A stretch of DNA of 64,000 nucleotides from Bacillus sp. AFS098217 (lineage in GTDB: Bacteria; Bacillota; Bacilli; Bacillales; Bacillaceae_G): positions 1 to 64,000 of the forward strand of contig NZ_NVPR01000073.1 in NCBI RefSeq assembly GCF_002551815.1, in the 5' to 3' direction. The notes below the pieces were generated by a model. The model was not told the DNA's origin. It saw nothing but the letters and a program-made list of their open reading frames with translations, and made no database searches. Within the stretch, counting starts at the first letter, position 1, and every line of letters begins with the position of its first letter. The position numbers and the translations under genes are program-made. Shown here piece by piece: positions 36,073-44,332 of this stretch.

Positions 36073-36301
36073 ATTTTTCACACCTTTCATTCTTATTGTA
36101 CGCAAGAATCAAAAAGGATGCAAAAAAAGTCATTTTAAATATATGGTAGTTGATGTAGGGAGAAGGAAAATACCTGTCATTAATCAAAAGTATAATGAGT
36201 AATAAAAATAAAATTAACTTTATCAACAGAAATTAACAAAATGTGACAATAATCTCTTAACGAAATGTATTTTTTGTGTTAATATTCAAAATATATAGGG
36301 T

Positions 36302-37444
36302 ATGTATCGCATGGAAATGGAGGGAATGGGGGTTTTTCCAATCGATAAGGATATTAAAGAAGTATTTTGTTCGCATTTAAAAGACAACAGGCACCAATTC
36401 GTAGAGAACTGGAAAAACAAAATGGTAATTTCTGAAAAAGATCCATTTAAGCAAGAAGTAGCTCGAAATGGAGAGAGTGTATTAGGGTTAATTATTGAAT
36501 TTATTATGGAGGATAAGGATATAGCTTATCTTCAGCCGGTATGTGAGAAGATTGCGATTGAGCGTGCAGGGGCAGATGTGAATATTGGAGATTTTGTCTA
36601 TAATGCAAACGTCGGAAGAAATGAACTATTTGAGGCGATGTGTGAATTAGATGTTAATGCTCGTGAACTGAAACCAATTATGACAAAAATACATACTTGT
36701 TTTGACAGATTAATTTATTATACCGTTTTAAAGTACTCGGAAATTATATCAAGAAATTTAGAGGAAAAACAGCAATATATAAATGAAACACATAAAGAAA
36801 GATTGACGATTTTAGGACAAATGTCGGCTAGTTTTGTTCACGAATTTCGAAATCCATTAACCTCAATTATGGGATTTGTAAAATTGTTAAAATCAGAACA
36901 TCCCAATCTATCATATTTAGATATTATTTCACATGAATTAGATCAATTAAACTTTCGAATTTCGCAATTTTTACTTGTTTCTAAAAAAGAAATATGGAAT
37001 GAATCTGAACGTTTTTGGCTTAATGACTTATTTCATGATATTATTCAGTTCTTATATCCAAGTATAGTAAATGCCAATGTTTCAATTGAAAAAAACTTAC
37101 CATATCCTATCCCATTTGTCGGGTACCGTAGTGAAGTGAGGCAGGTTTTTCTAAATATTTTAATGAACTCAATTGATGCTCTCGAAGCGGTTAAAGAAAA
37201 TCGTAAAATTATTATCGATGTACGTGAAGATGAAGAAATGATTTATATTGTGATTAAAAATAATGGGCCAATGATTCCGGTGGAAAGTATTGAAACCATT
37301 TTTGAACCATTTGTCACCACAAAAAAATTAGGAACGGGTATCGGATTGTTTGTGTGTAAACAAATTGTTGAAAAGCATAATGGATCGATTACGTGTCAAT
37401 CCAATTTTGAGTGGACAGAATTTCATATTACATTTCAAAAATGA
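36302..37444 (+). CDS. Sporulation-type sensor histidine kinase
   Basis: A soluble histidine kinase of about 380 residues. The N-terminal part (about 15-150) resembles the RsbRD/globin-like sensor region (ENWKNKMV, IERAGADVNIGDFVYNANVGRNELF). HisKA follows with His180 in SFVHEFRNPL, which is the pattern of the Bacillus phosphorelay kinases. The HATPase domain shows NILMNSIDALE and TGIGLFVCKQIVEKHNG. No response regulator is adjacent, which also fits an orphan Spo0F kinase. The start is uncertain among ATG codons at 36302, 36311 and 36326. The signal is unknown. Confidence 0.85.
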   Translation: MYRMEMEGMGVFPIDKDIKEVFCSHLKDNRHQFVENWKNKMVISEKDPFKQEVARNGESVLGLIIEFIMEDKDIAYLQPVCEKIAIERAGADVNIGDFVYNANVGRNELFEAMCELDVNARELKPIMTKIHTCFDRLIYYTVLKYSEIISRNLEEKQQYINETHKERLTILGQMSASFVHEFRNPLTSIMGFVKLLKSEHPNLSYLDIISHELDQLNFRISQFLLVSKKEIWNESERFWLNDLFHDIIQFLYPSIVNANVSIEKNLPYPIPFVGYRSEVRQVFLNILMNSIDALEAVKENRKIIIDVREDEEMIYIVIKNNGPMIPVESIETIFEPFVTTKKLGTGIGLFVCKQIVEKHNGSITCQSNFEWTEFHITFQK

Positions 37445-37448
37445 AATG

Positions 37449-37488
37449 AAAAAAGTCTGCACCATAATACTATGGTGTAGACTTTTTT
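37449..37488. terminator. Bidirectional terminator
   Basis: The stem AAAAAGTCTGCACCATA pairs with TATGGTGTAGACTTTTT (one G:U pair) between convergent genes. Confidence 0.92.
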
Positions 37489-38236
37489 AATTTGTAAGAA
37501 TAACGGCTTCTACGTTTGGAGATTGAGTAGAATAGCCTACAAGTGAAATTGTGTAGATTGTATTTGGTTCAACTTTTACTTTCGGAATTGTGACAAGAAT
37601 TTTTTTTGTATCAGCAAGTGAAATTTCAATATCAGCTGTACCAGGACTTACTTGTAAATAATCTGTTATTTGTTTAAAGAGTACGTTCTCGAATAAATGA
37701 TCACCATCTTTTAATGAAACGTTAACAACAGGGGTGTCAGGTGATAAGTGTGCAAATCTTATTTTTGCTTGACCAGATGGTAAATGAGTATTATCAAGCA
37801 TTGGCTGTAGCTGGATATGTGAATTGTTACCGAGTACGGCAAGCGTATAGGAATGGTTTCCCATCATGGGTACAAGTGCTGAAAAAATAGGCGTTTCATT
37901 ATCAACAGGAACAATATCAATGCGGTATTGTCCTTGTGCTAAGGAAAAATAAGGACTGAGCTGTTTAAAAGAAATATTTTTGATTACTCTCTGTCCATTC
38001 ACTAAAATATCAATAGGTGGTGTATGAGAAGATGCGTGGAAAATTCTTATATGGGATGGTAATGTTGCTTCTTGAGACTCACGTTTTTCATACGCATGTA
38101 CAAGCTGTGTGATTGCATGATGATACTTCATAGATAATTCTATATATTTTTTAGGATTTGTATATTGATAGTAGCGGGCAAGTTGCTCATAACGAGCTGC
38201 TTCTTGTCCGTATTTTTCAATTTCAGATTGAGCCAT
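37487..38236 (-). CDS. DUF4397 domain protein
   Basis: A 249-residue protein. After a helical N-terminus (about 1-55) come two DUF4397-type beta-sandwich repeats: IRIFHASSHTPPIDILVNG (about 63 onward) and IRFAHLSPDTPVVNVSL (about 159 onward). DUF4397 domains are usually extracellular, yet no signal peptide is visible here, so it may be a spore-coat or cytosolic form. AAAGGAGGCG precedes the ATG. It is adjacent to, and divergent from, the YjcZ-type peptide gene, which hints at a sporulation setting. Confidence 0.82.
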   Translation of the reverse strand: MAQSEIEKYGQEAARYEQLARYYQYTNPKKYIELSMKYHHAITQLVHAYEKRESQEATLPSHIRIFHASSHTPPIDILVNGQRVIKNISFKQLSPYFSLAQGQYRIDIVPVDNETPIFSALVPMMGNHSYTLAVLGNNSHIQLQPMLDNTHLPSGQAKIRFAHLSPDTPVVNVSLKDGDHLFENVLFKQITDYLQVSPGTADIEISLADTKKILVTIPKVKVEPNTIYTISLVGYSTQSPNVEAVILTN

Positions 38237-38533
38237 GGAAACGCCTCCTTTGTCATCACTATAACTATATGCTTATTGGAAAAGGTGTTATGCAAAAAAC
38301 TTACTTTTCCAAAAGGAAACTGTTATCCCAAGTGTTAAAATGACAACAGCTGGTTTGTTTGATGCCACTAATTTTAAATATATACAAATTGCACGATTCA
38401 ATGTAAGTAAAAGAGGTCTGAACTAAACTATGAATTTTTTCATTTCTAGGCAAACACACATACAAAATAATGGTTGTCCTACATAATGTAAAAATGAAAT
38501 GTAAATTTAAGTTATGGAGGAGAGGAATAAGTA

Positions 38534-38680
38534 ATGTGGGGCTATGGATATCCTGGTAGTTATTGTGGATATGGTTATGGCGGATATGGGGGCGGAGGCT
38601 GTGGTACGGGTTATGGATTTGCGTTATTAGTTGTACTGTTTATTTTATTAATTATCGTTGGAGCATGTTGGGTGCGTTAA
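38534..38680 (+). CDS. YjcZ-family sporulation peptide
   Basis: A 48-residue peptide: a Gly/Tyr-rich N-terminal half with repeated GYG and GGYGG units and two cysteines, then one membrane helix ([18 protein letters not shown]) and a terminal Arg. This is the YjcZ/YczZ pattern found in Bacillus spores. The ribosome site GGAGG lies upstream of the ATG at 38534. Expected location is the forespore or coat membrane. Confidence 0.85.
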   Translation: MWGYGYPGSYCGYGYGGYGGGGCGTGYGFALLVVLFILLIIVGACWVR

Positions 38681-38703
38681 TAATCGATAAAGAGCGTCAT
38701 GCT

Positions 38704-38738
38704 GAACTGGTTAATATGGTTAATCGGTTCTTTTTTTT
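38704..38738 (+). terminator. Terminator with an overlapping alternative hairpin
   Basis: GAACTGGTTAA pairs with TTAATCGGTTC (two G:U pairs), followed by T8. The right arm and the T run can instead pair with AAAAAAGAACCGATTAA at 38743-38759, giving a competing hairpin. Confidence 0.8.
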
Positions 38739-38786
38739 CTGGAAAAAAGAACCGATTAAGAAATAAGGATATTTATCATTTAAACC

Positions 38787-38836
38787 GAGAAGCCCCCTTC
38801 CTCTAAACGAAGTGAAGGTGGGGGTAGTTCAATTTG
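38787..38836 (+). mobile_element. IS200/IS605-like right-end palindrome (solo)
   Basis: CCCCCTTC and GAAGGTGGGGG form a hairpin around the CTCTAAACGAAGT loop, followed by TAGTTCAA. Subterminal palindromes and a TCAA right cleavage motif are typical of IS200/IS605 right ends, where the omega-RNA of TnpB also ends. No tnpA or tnpB is within the window, so this is a remnant or a non-autonomous copy. The flanking gap (38766-39261) otherwise shows no gene. Confidence 0.45.
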
Positions 38837-39144
38837 GAGAATAAGTGATTTTAGAGTGGAACAAGTTAAATGTTTTGTGATGGCAAAAAATAGAATTGTG
38901 AGAAATTTGTCTAATTTTGTTTAAAAGTATGAAATATAAACTACATAAATAGGAAGGAAATTGACGGGAGTTTCGTCGAAGTTTACACAATGTCAGCGTT
39001 TTTGAGAGGCTGATGTTATGATAAGAAAATAATTTGTTAGTGTGTTTTTAGGCTCGTTTTTTATAGGGAGGGGGATGTTTAAGCAATAAAGAGCGTTTAG
39101 TTTTTAAATGCATTTCTGAATTTTTGTTTTTTTAGCACTTATTT

Positions 39145-39174
39145 GTATATTTTATAATAGTTTTTTCATAGATT
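39145..39174 (+). promoter_or_regulatory. Possible sigma-E-like promoter before the lysine operon
   Basis: GTATATTT and CATAGATT are separated by 14 bases, similar to sporulation sigma-E -35/-10 elements. In B. subtilis the homologous yod operon is sporulation-controlled. No good -24/-12 element was found here. Confidence 0.3.
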
Positions 39175-39261
39175 CACTGCGCTTGCAGAGGATTCTTTTT
39201 TATGAAAGAAACGTCAATTTTCTTCATATATATATACAAATTGGAGAAATGGGGGAGCGCT

Positions 39262-40572
39262 ATGCGCGATTACTTAATTAAACCACTTGTTGGTCAACCG
39301 TATCCGATGATTTCACACGGAAAAGGTGTATATTTGTATGATCAAAATGGTAACAAATATTTTGATGGTTCGTCAGGAGCGATTACGGCTGGTATCGGAC
39401 ATGGTGTAACAGAGATTGCGGAAGTAATTAAAAAGCAGGCGGAGGAGATTGCTTTTGTCTATCGATCACAGTTTACGAGTGAACCAGCAGAGAAGTTGGC
39501 AAAGAAATTAAGTGATTTAAGTGTAGGAGATTTAAACTGGAGTTTTTTCGTAAATAGTGGTACAGAAGCAAATGAAACGGCTATGAAAATTGCAATTCAG
39601 CATTTTCAAGAGCGAGGCATTCAAGGGAAACATAAAATTTTGTCAAGGTGGATGAGTTATCATGGCATTACGATGGGCGCTTTATCAATGTCCGGACATC
39701 CACTACGTCGGCAACGTTTTGTATCTATTTTAGAAGATTATCCAACTGTGCCAGCACCTTATTGTTTCCGGTGTCCTGTGCAAAAGGTATATCCAACTTG
39801 TCAGCTTTCTTGTGCGACAGAATTAGAACGTGCAATTGAGCGGATTGGAGCAGAACATATTGCAGCTTTTATAGCTGAACCAATTATTGGTGCTGCTGGC
39901 GGTGCAGTTGTGCCACCGAAAGAATATTATAAGGTAATTAAAGATATTTGTAACCATTACAATATTTTATTTATTGCCGATGAAGTTATGACAGGTCTTG
40001 GCCGCACGGGTGCATGGTTTGCGATGGAACATTGGGGCGTGGAACCAGACATCATGACGCTTGGAAAAGGCCTAGGTGCAGGTTATACACCGATGGCAGC
40101 AACGGTTGTAAGTGATCGTGTGATGGAACCGATTTTACGGGGGTCACGTTCTGTTATGAGTGGGCATACGCTAAGTGCAAATCCATTATCCGCAGCGACA
40201 GCTTTAGCTGTTATTGAATATATGGAAAAACATAATCTACCTGAAAAAACAGCTGAAAAAGGAGAGTATTTAATTAAAGGGTTACAAAAAATCCAACAAG
40301 AATCGACGATTATTGCCGATGTACGTGGAAAAGGATTCTTGATTGGAGTAGAATTGCAACCGTTTACAAAATCATCTGAACTTATTTCAGTTGCAGCGAA
40401 AAATGGACTTCTTTTATACCAAGCTGTTTCAGGGCAAGCAGGAAAAGAGGATAGCGCACTGCTTGTTGCACCACCAATGACAACTACATATTCTGAATTA
40501 GATGAATTACTTTCAATTTTTGCAAAAAGTGTGGAAGAGATGATGCAAAAAGGAGGGCATAGTATCGCATGA
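39262..40572 (+). CDS. yodT: Class III aminotransferase (YodT-like)
   Basis: A 436-residue PLP aminotransferase of the 4-aminobutyrate/ornithine type. Signature parts: DGSSGAITAGIGHG at the start, NSGTEANETAMKIA, the cofactor aspartate in FIADEVMTGLGRTG, and PLP Lys269 in TLGKGLGAGY. In this pathway it should remove the amino group of acetyl-beta-lysine or a related intermediate. The ATG at 39262 follows GGGGGAG; the frame is open to 39202. It is the first gene of a five-gene operon and its stop overlaps the next start (ATGA). Confidence 0.88.
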   Translation: MRDYLIKPLVGQPYPMISHGKGVYLYDQNGNKYFDGSSGAITAGIGHGVTEIAEVIKKQAEEIAFVYRSQFTSEPAEKLAKKLSDLSVGDLNWSFFVNSGTEANETAMKIAIQHFQERGIQGKHKILSRWMSYHGITMGALSMSGHPLRRQRFVSILEDYPTVPAPYCFRCPVQKVYPTCQLSCATELERAIERIGAEHIAAFIAEPIIGAAGGAVVPPKEYYKVIKDICNHYNILFIADEVMTGLGRTGAWFAMEHWGVEPDIMTLGKGLGAGYTPMAATVVSDRVMEPILRGSRSVMSGHTLSANPLSAATALAVIEYMEKHNLPEKTAEKGEYLIKGLQKIQQESTIIADVRGKGFLIGVELQPFTKSSELISVAAKNGLLLYQAVSGQAGKEDSALLVAPPMTTTYSELDELLSIFAKSVEEMMQKGGHSIA

Positions 40573-41267
40573 CAACCATAACAAATACATTTGGTAAATT
40601 AAAAGAAATTGACGAGGTTATTTCGTTGTTTCATGATGATATGACATTAATGTTTGGAGGATTTGGCGGGATTGGATCCCCTCCGTCACTCATACAAGCC
40701 ATTGTAGAGAAAGGGATTGCGAATTTACATTTAATTGGAAATGATACAGGGTTTCCGGATGTAGGAATTGGTCGTCTTGTGACAAATGAGAGAGTAAAAT
40801 CGCTCATTACTTCTCATATTGGTTCGAATCCAAATGCAGGAAGACAATTAAATGGAGGAAGACTACAGATTGAATTTTCACCACAAGGAACATTAGCAGA
40901 GCGAATTCGAGCAGGCGGCGTAGGACTTGGTGGAATTCTTGTTGATGTTGGTGTTGACACAATTGTAGAGGAAGGAAAACAAACAGTCGAAATGAGTGGG
41001 AAAACCTTTTTAGTGGAAACAGCTTTAACCGCTGAAGTAGCGATTGTATATGCAAAAAAAGCAGATCCATTTGGTAATCTTGTATTTGATAAAATCGCTC
41101 GTAATATGAATCCACATGTGGCAATGGCTGGGGATATTACAATTGTTGAGGTCGAAGAAATTGTTCCACTTGGAAGTTTAGATCCTGAAGAAATTGTTGT
41201 TCCAGGTGTTTTTGTAAATTATATCGTGCCATCGGAAGGAGTGAACTGGAAATGGGTATGGGAGTAG
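40569..41267 (+). CDS. yodS: CoA-transferase subunit A (YodS-like)
   Basis: A 232-residue alpha subunit of a class I 3-oxoacid CoA-transferase (AtoD type). The MFGGFGGIGSPPSLI stretch is the CoA-binding region near the N-terminus. The subunit pairs with the next gene product to move CoA between acetate/acetoacetate-type acids and a six-carbon keto-acid intermediate of lysine breakdown. It is translationally coupled on both sides: ATGA overlap upstream, and the start of the beta-subunit gene lies inside its end. Confidence 0.9.
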   Translation: MTTITNTFGKLKEIDEVISLFHDDMTLMFGGFGGIGSPPSLIQAIVEKGIANLHLIGNDTGFPDVGIGRLVTNERVKSLITSHIGSNPNAGRQLNGGRLQIEFSPQGTLAERIRAGGVGLGGILVDVGVDTIVEEGKQTVEMSGKTFLVETALTAEVAIVYAKKADPFGNLVFDKIARNMNPHVAMAGDITIVEVEEIVPLGSLDPEEIVVPGVFVNYIVPSEGVNWKWVWE

Positions 41268-41914
41268 AAGTGAGAGATAAGATTGCAAAGCGTGCTGCGA
41301 AAGAGATACAAAATGGGATGATTGTTAATTTAGGAATTGGTATCCCTTCTCTTGTACCTAACCATTTACCAGAAGATATGCATGTGATGTTTCATGCAGA
41401 AAACGGTATTGTTGGAATGGGCCCAACGCCTAGTAAAGGAAGCGAAGATGGAAACTTATGTAATGCGGCTGGATTGCCGACGTCGCTTATTACAGGAGCA
41501 AGTTATTTCGATAGCTGTATGGCATTTGGGATGATTCGAAAAGGATTACTTGATATAACTATTCTCGGTTCCTTGCAAGTGAGTGAGAACGGTGATTTAG
41601 CCAACTGGATTGTACCAGGAAAACGCGTTCCGGGTATTGGCGGAGCGATGGATTTAGCACAAAAAGCAAAGCGGGTTGTTGTTGTGATGAATCATGTTGA
41701 TAAATATGGAAACGCAAAAATTGTTTCAGAATGTACATTACCGTTAACGTCGAAAAAATGTGTGGATTTAATTATTACGGATATGGCTGTAATGGAAGTT
41801 ACTTCTGAAGGTTTAGTACTCCAAGAGCTAATGAGCCCTTATACAGTAGAGGATGTGAAACAAAATACGGAGGCATCTTTTCATGTAAGTTCTAATTTAC
41901 TTGTGATTGAATGA
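41252..41914 (+). CDS. yodR: CoA-transferase subunit B (YodR-like)
   Basis: A 220-residue beta subunit of the same class I CoA-transferase. The catalytic glutamate that forms the CoA thioester is Glu50 in MFHAENGIVGMGP, and the LGIGIPSLVPNHL start is standard for AtoA proteins. The gene overlaps the alpha-subunit gene by 16 bases, as expected for a heteromeric enzyme. An AAGGAG site lies about 11 bases upstream; the second Met (41258) is an alternative start. Confidence 0.9.
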   Translation: MGMGVEVRDKIAKRAAKEIQNGMIVNLGIGIPSLVPNHLPEDMHVMFHAENGIVGMGPTPSKGSEDGNLCNAAGLPTSLITGASYFDSCMAFGMIRKGLLDITILGSLQVSENGDLANWIVPGKRVPGIGGAMDLAQKAKRVVVVMNHVDKYGNAKIVSECTLPLTSKKCVDLIITDMAVMEVTSEGLVLQELMSPYTVEDVKQNTEASFHVSSNLLVIE

Positions 41915-41930
41915 GAGGAGCTAACAAATT

Positions 41931-43199
41931 ATGAAGCAATTAAAAAAACAAGTATGTGATTATATTGAAAGTCATGAAGGAGAAACTATAAAGCTCTTAC
42001 AACGATTAATTCAAGAAAAGAGTGTATCAGGTGATGAAAGCGGTGCACAAGCAATTGTAATTGAAAAGCTACGAGAATTAGGCTTAGATCTCGATATTTG
42101 GGAGCCTTCTTTTACAAAAATGAAAAATCATCCTTATTTTGTATCCACACGAACAAGTTTTTCAGATAGTCCGAATGTTGTTGCGACTTTGAAAGGAAGC
42201 GGCGATGGAAAGTCCATGATTTTAAATGGACACATTGATGTTGTACCAGAAGGTGATGTAAATCAGTGGGAACATCATCCATATAGCGGTGAAAGAGTAG
42301 GGAATCGTGTATATGGTCGTGGAACTACGGATATGAAGGGCGGAAATGTAGCTCTTATGCTGGCGATGGAAGCGATTATAGAACTGGGTATTGAATTAAA
42401 AGGAGATATTTATTTTCAAAGTGTAATAGAAGAAGAGAGTGGCGGAGCGGGTACTTTATCGGCAATTTTGAGGGGGTATAAAGCGGATGGCGTTATTATT
42501 CCTGAGCCGACAAATATGAAGTTTTTCCCGAAACAACAAGGTTCCATGTGGTTTCGCTTGCATGTGAAAGGGAAAGCAGCTCATGGTGGTACTCGTTACG
42601 AGGGAGTTAGTGCAATTGAAAAAAGCATGTTTGTCGTTGAGCATTTAAGAAAGCTAGAACAGAAGAGAAATGAACGGATTACAGATCCATTATATAAAGA
42701 AATTCCAATCCCAATTCCAATCAATATTGGGAAAATTGAGGGCGGTAGCTGGCCAAGTTCTGTTCCGGATTCGTTAATTTTAGAAGGAAGATGTGGAATC
42801 GCGCCGAATGAGACTATAGAGGCGGCAAAAGAGGAGTTTGAAAATTGGGTGAGCCAATTAAAAAATATTGATCCATGGTTTGAAGGGTATCCAGTAGAAG
42901 TAGAGTGGTTTGGAGCAAGATGGGTTCCTGGTGAATTGGATGAGAAGCATGTGCTTATTACAACGCTTCAAGATAATTTTGCCCAAATTGAAGGGAAAAG
43001 TCCCGTTATAGAAGCAGCTCCTTGGGGGACAGATGGCGGGTTATTTACACAAATCGCTGATGTGCCAACGATTGTATTCGGGCCAGGAGAGACAAAAGTA
43101 GCTCATTATCCAAATGAATATATTGAAGTCGATAAAATGATTACCGCAGCAAAAATTATTGCATGTACGTTACTAGACTGGTGTGAGGTGAAAAGATGA
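41931..43199 (+). CDS. yodQ: M20-family deacylase (YodQ-like)
   Basis: A 422-residue zinc hydrolase of the ArgE/DapE/M20 family. Metal and catalytic motifs: NGHIDVVPEGD, RGTTDMKGG and EEESGGAGT, followed by the dimerisation domain after HGGTRYEG. In this operon it is a good candidate to remove the acetyl group from a late intermediate such as 4-acetamidobutyrate; this is inference from context. AGAGGAG precedes the ATG. The stop overlaps the acetyltransferase start by four bases. Confidence 0.88.
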   Translation: MKQLKKQVCDYIESHEGETIKLLQRLIQEKSVSGDESGAQAIVIEKLRELGLDLDIWEPSFTKMKNHPYFVSTRTSFSDSPNVVATLKGSGDGKSMILNGHIDVVPEGDVNQWEHHPYSGERVGNRVYGRGTTDMKGGNVALMLAMEAIIELGIELKGDIYFQSVIEEESGGAGTLSAILRGYKADGVIIPEPTNMKFFPKQQGSMWFRLHVKGKAAHGGTRYEGVSAIEKSMFVVEHLRKLEQKRNERITDPLYKEIPIPIPINIGKIEGGSWPSSVPDSLILEGRCGIAPNETIEAAKEEFENWVSQLKNIDPWFEGYPVEVEWFGARWVPGELDEKHVLITTLQDNFAQIEGKSPVIEAAPWGTDGGLFTQIADVPTIVFGPGETKVAHYPNEYIEVDKMITAAKIIACTLLDWCEVKR

Positions 43200-44050
43200 A
43201 ATATTATGAATCATTTAGAGAACAGACGAAGCATTATACTGTAGAAGGAGTGTTAGATTATTTTAATAAACGCATTAGAATAGATCATTATACAGGAAAT
43301 GTTGAAAGCATTACACAAACAATAGATGAATTAACAGAGAAGCACTCTTTCACAAAATGTATTATAAAAGGAAAGGGAGAGCATGTTTCAACATGGCTCT
43401 CCTTCGGTTTCTTATTGGAAGCAACGATACCGCATTATTTTCAAGGGCATGATGCGTACTTTTTCGTGAAGTATCGTAATGATGAAAGACGAAATAGTAT
43501 TCATTGGGTGGAAGAAGACAATATTATAAGCGGTGTAAGAGCAAAAGAAGTAAAGGAAAAAGAAATTCCTGAGAAATTTGTGTTAAGAAAAGCGACAGAA
43601 GCAGACGCAGAAGAGTTAGCAGATGTGTTCGGAAAAGTATTTGAAATTTACCCAACACCTTTAAATGAAGCGAGTTATGTGAAGCAGACGATGAAGGAAG
43701 ATACAATTTATTACCTATATGAATTAGAAGGACGCATTATTAGTACTGCTTCTGCTGAAATGAACGTGAAAGAAGGAAATGCAGAATTAACGAATTGTGC
43801 TACTTTACCTGAATATCGAAAACATGGATTTATGAAAAGTTTACTTGTTAAGTTAGAGGAAGACCTTCAAGAGAGAGCTATTTTTTGCTCCTATACGATT
43901 GCTCGCTCTCTTTCTTTCGGAATGAATGCAGCCTTTCACCAGTTAGGATATACGTACACAGGAAGACTTGCGAATAACTGTTATATTTTCGATAAATTAG
44001 AAGATATGAATATATGGACGAAAGATTTATCCCGCATGAACGGGCAGTAA
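43196..44050 (+). CDS. ablB: Beta-lysine N-acetyltransferase (AblB/YodP)
   Basis: A 284-residue protein with an N-terminal region (about 1-120) typical of AblB and a C-terminal GNAT domain (about 122-284) starting KFVLRKATEADAEELADVF, with the CoA loop CATLPEYRKHGFMKSLL. It acetylates the beta-lysine made by KamA, giving N6-acetyl-beta-lysine, which can be an osmolyte or a pathway intermediate. The last codons (RMNGQ-stop) are supplied by the left arm of a dispersed repeat, so the natural C-terminus may have been replaced. Confidence 0.88.
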   Translation: MKYYESFREQTKHYTVEGVLDYFNKRIRIDHYTGNVESITQTIDELTEKHSFTKCIIKGKGEHVSTWLSFGFLLEATIPHYFQGHDAYFFVKYRNDERRNSIHWVEEDNIISGVRAKEVKEKEIPEKFVLRKATEADAEELADVFGKVFEIYPTPLNEASYVKQTMKEDTIYYLYELEGRIISTASAEMNVKEGNAELTNCATLPEYRKHGFMKSLLVKLEEDLQERAIFCSYTIARSLSFGMNAAFHQLGYTYTGRLANNCYIFDKLEDMNIWTKDLSRMNGQ

Positions 44051-44176
44051 TACCCACCTTAAGATTCAGAGAAAAGCGAAGAAGATTGGTGGTAGACAAA
44101 CGGCCCGTAAAAGCCTAACTGGTGAGAGCTTTCCATCAGCGAAGGATGAAGAAAACCTCCGCTGATGGAAGTTTCA
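44036..44176. repeat. Dispersed intergenic repeat, copy B
   Basis: The order of blocks is the same as at 3418-3512: CGGGCAGTAATACCC, GGCCCGTAAAAG, GGTGAGAG, ATCAGCGAAGGATGAA. It adds a distal stem, TTCCATCAGCG with CGCTGATGGAA, up to about 44171. The left arm lies inside the end of ablB. It resembles bcr-type repeats of the B. cereus group, and its folding suggests an RNA-level structure. Confidence 0.6.
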
Positions 44177-44278
44177 TTTTATCTAGCCATAAAGTAAAAA
44201 ATATGAGTAAGGCGTAAGATATATAAATTTCACTAGAAAATAGAACGGAATCGTCATGCTTACAATCGCACACAGGGA

Positions 44279-44317
44279 TGCCAAAAATTCGGCATATAAT
44301 TTGCTGGATTTTTGGCA
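44279..44317 (+). promoter_or_regulatory. -24/-12-like element flanked by a 10-bp inverted repeat
   Basis: CGGCAT-ATAAT-TTGCT (44290-44305) is close to the sigma-54 consensus TGGCAC-N5-TTGCA. It sits exactly in the 19-base spacer of a perfect inverted repeat, TGCCAAAAAT at 44279-44288 and ATTTTTGGCA at 44308-44317. The kamR start follows within 20 bases. Confidence 0.5.
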
Positions 44318-44332
44318 AGAGGGGGGATGACA

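Noticed and set aside
39168-39190. Possible sigma-54 promoter before the aminotransferase gene (TTCAC-N5-TTGCA)
   Set aside because: The invariant GG of the -24 element is absent, so I preferred not to call it.
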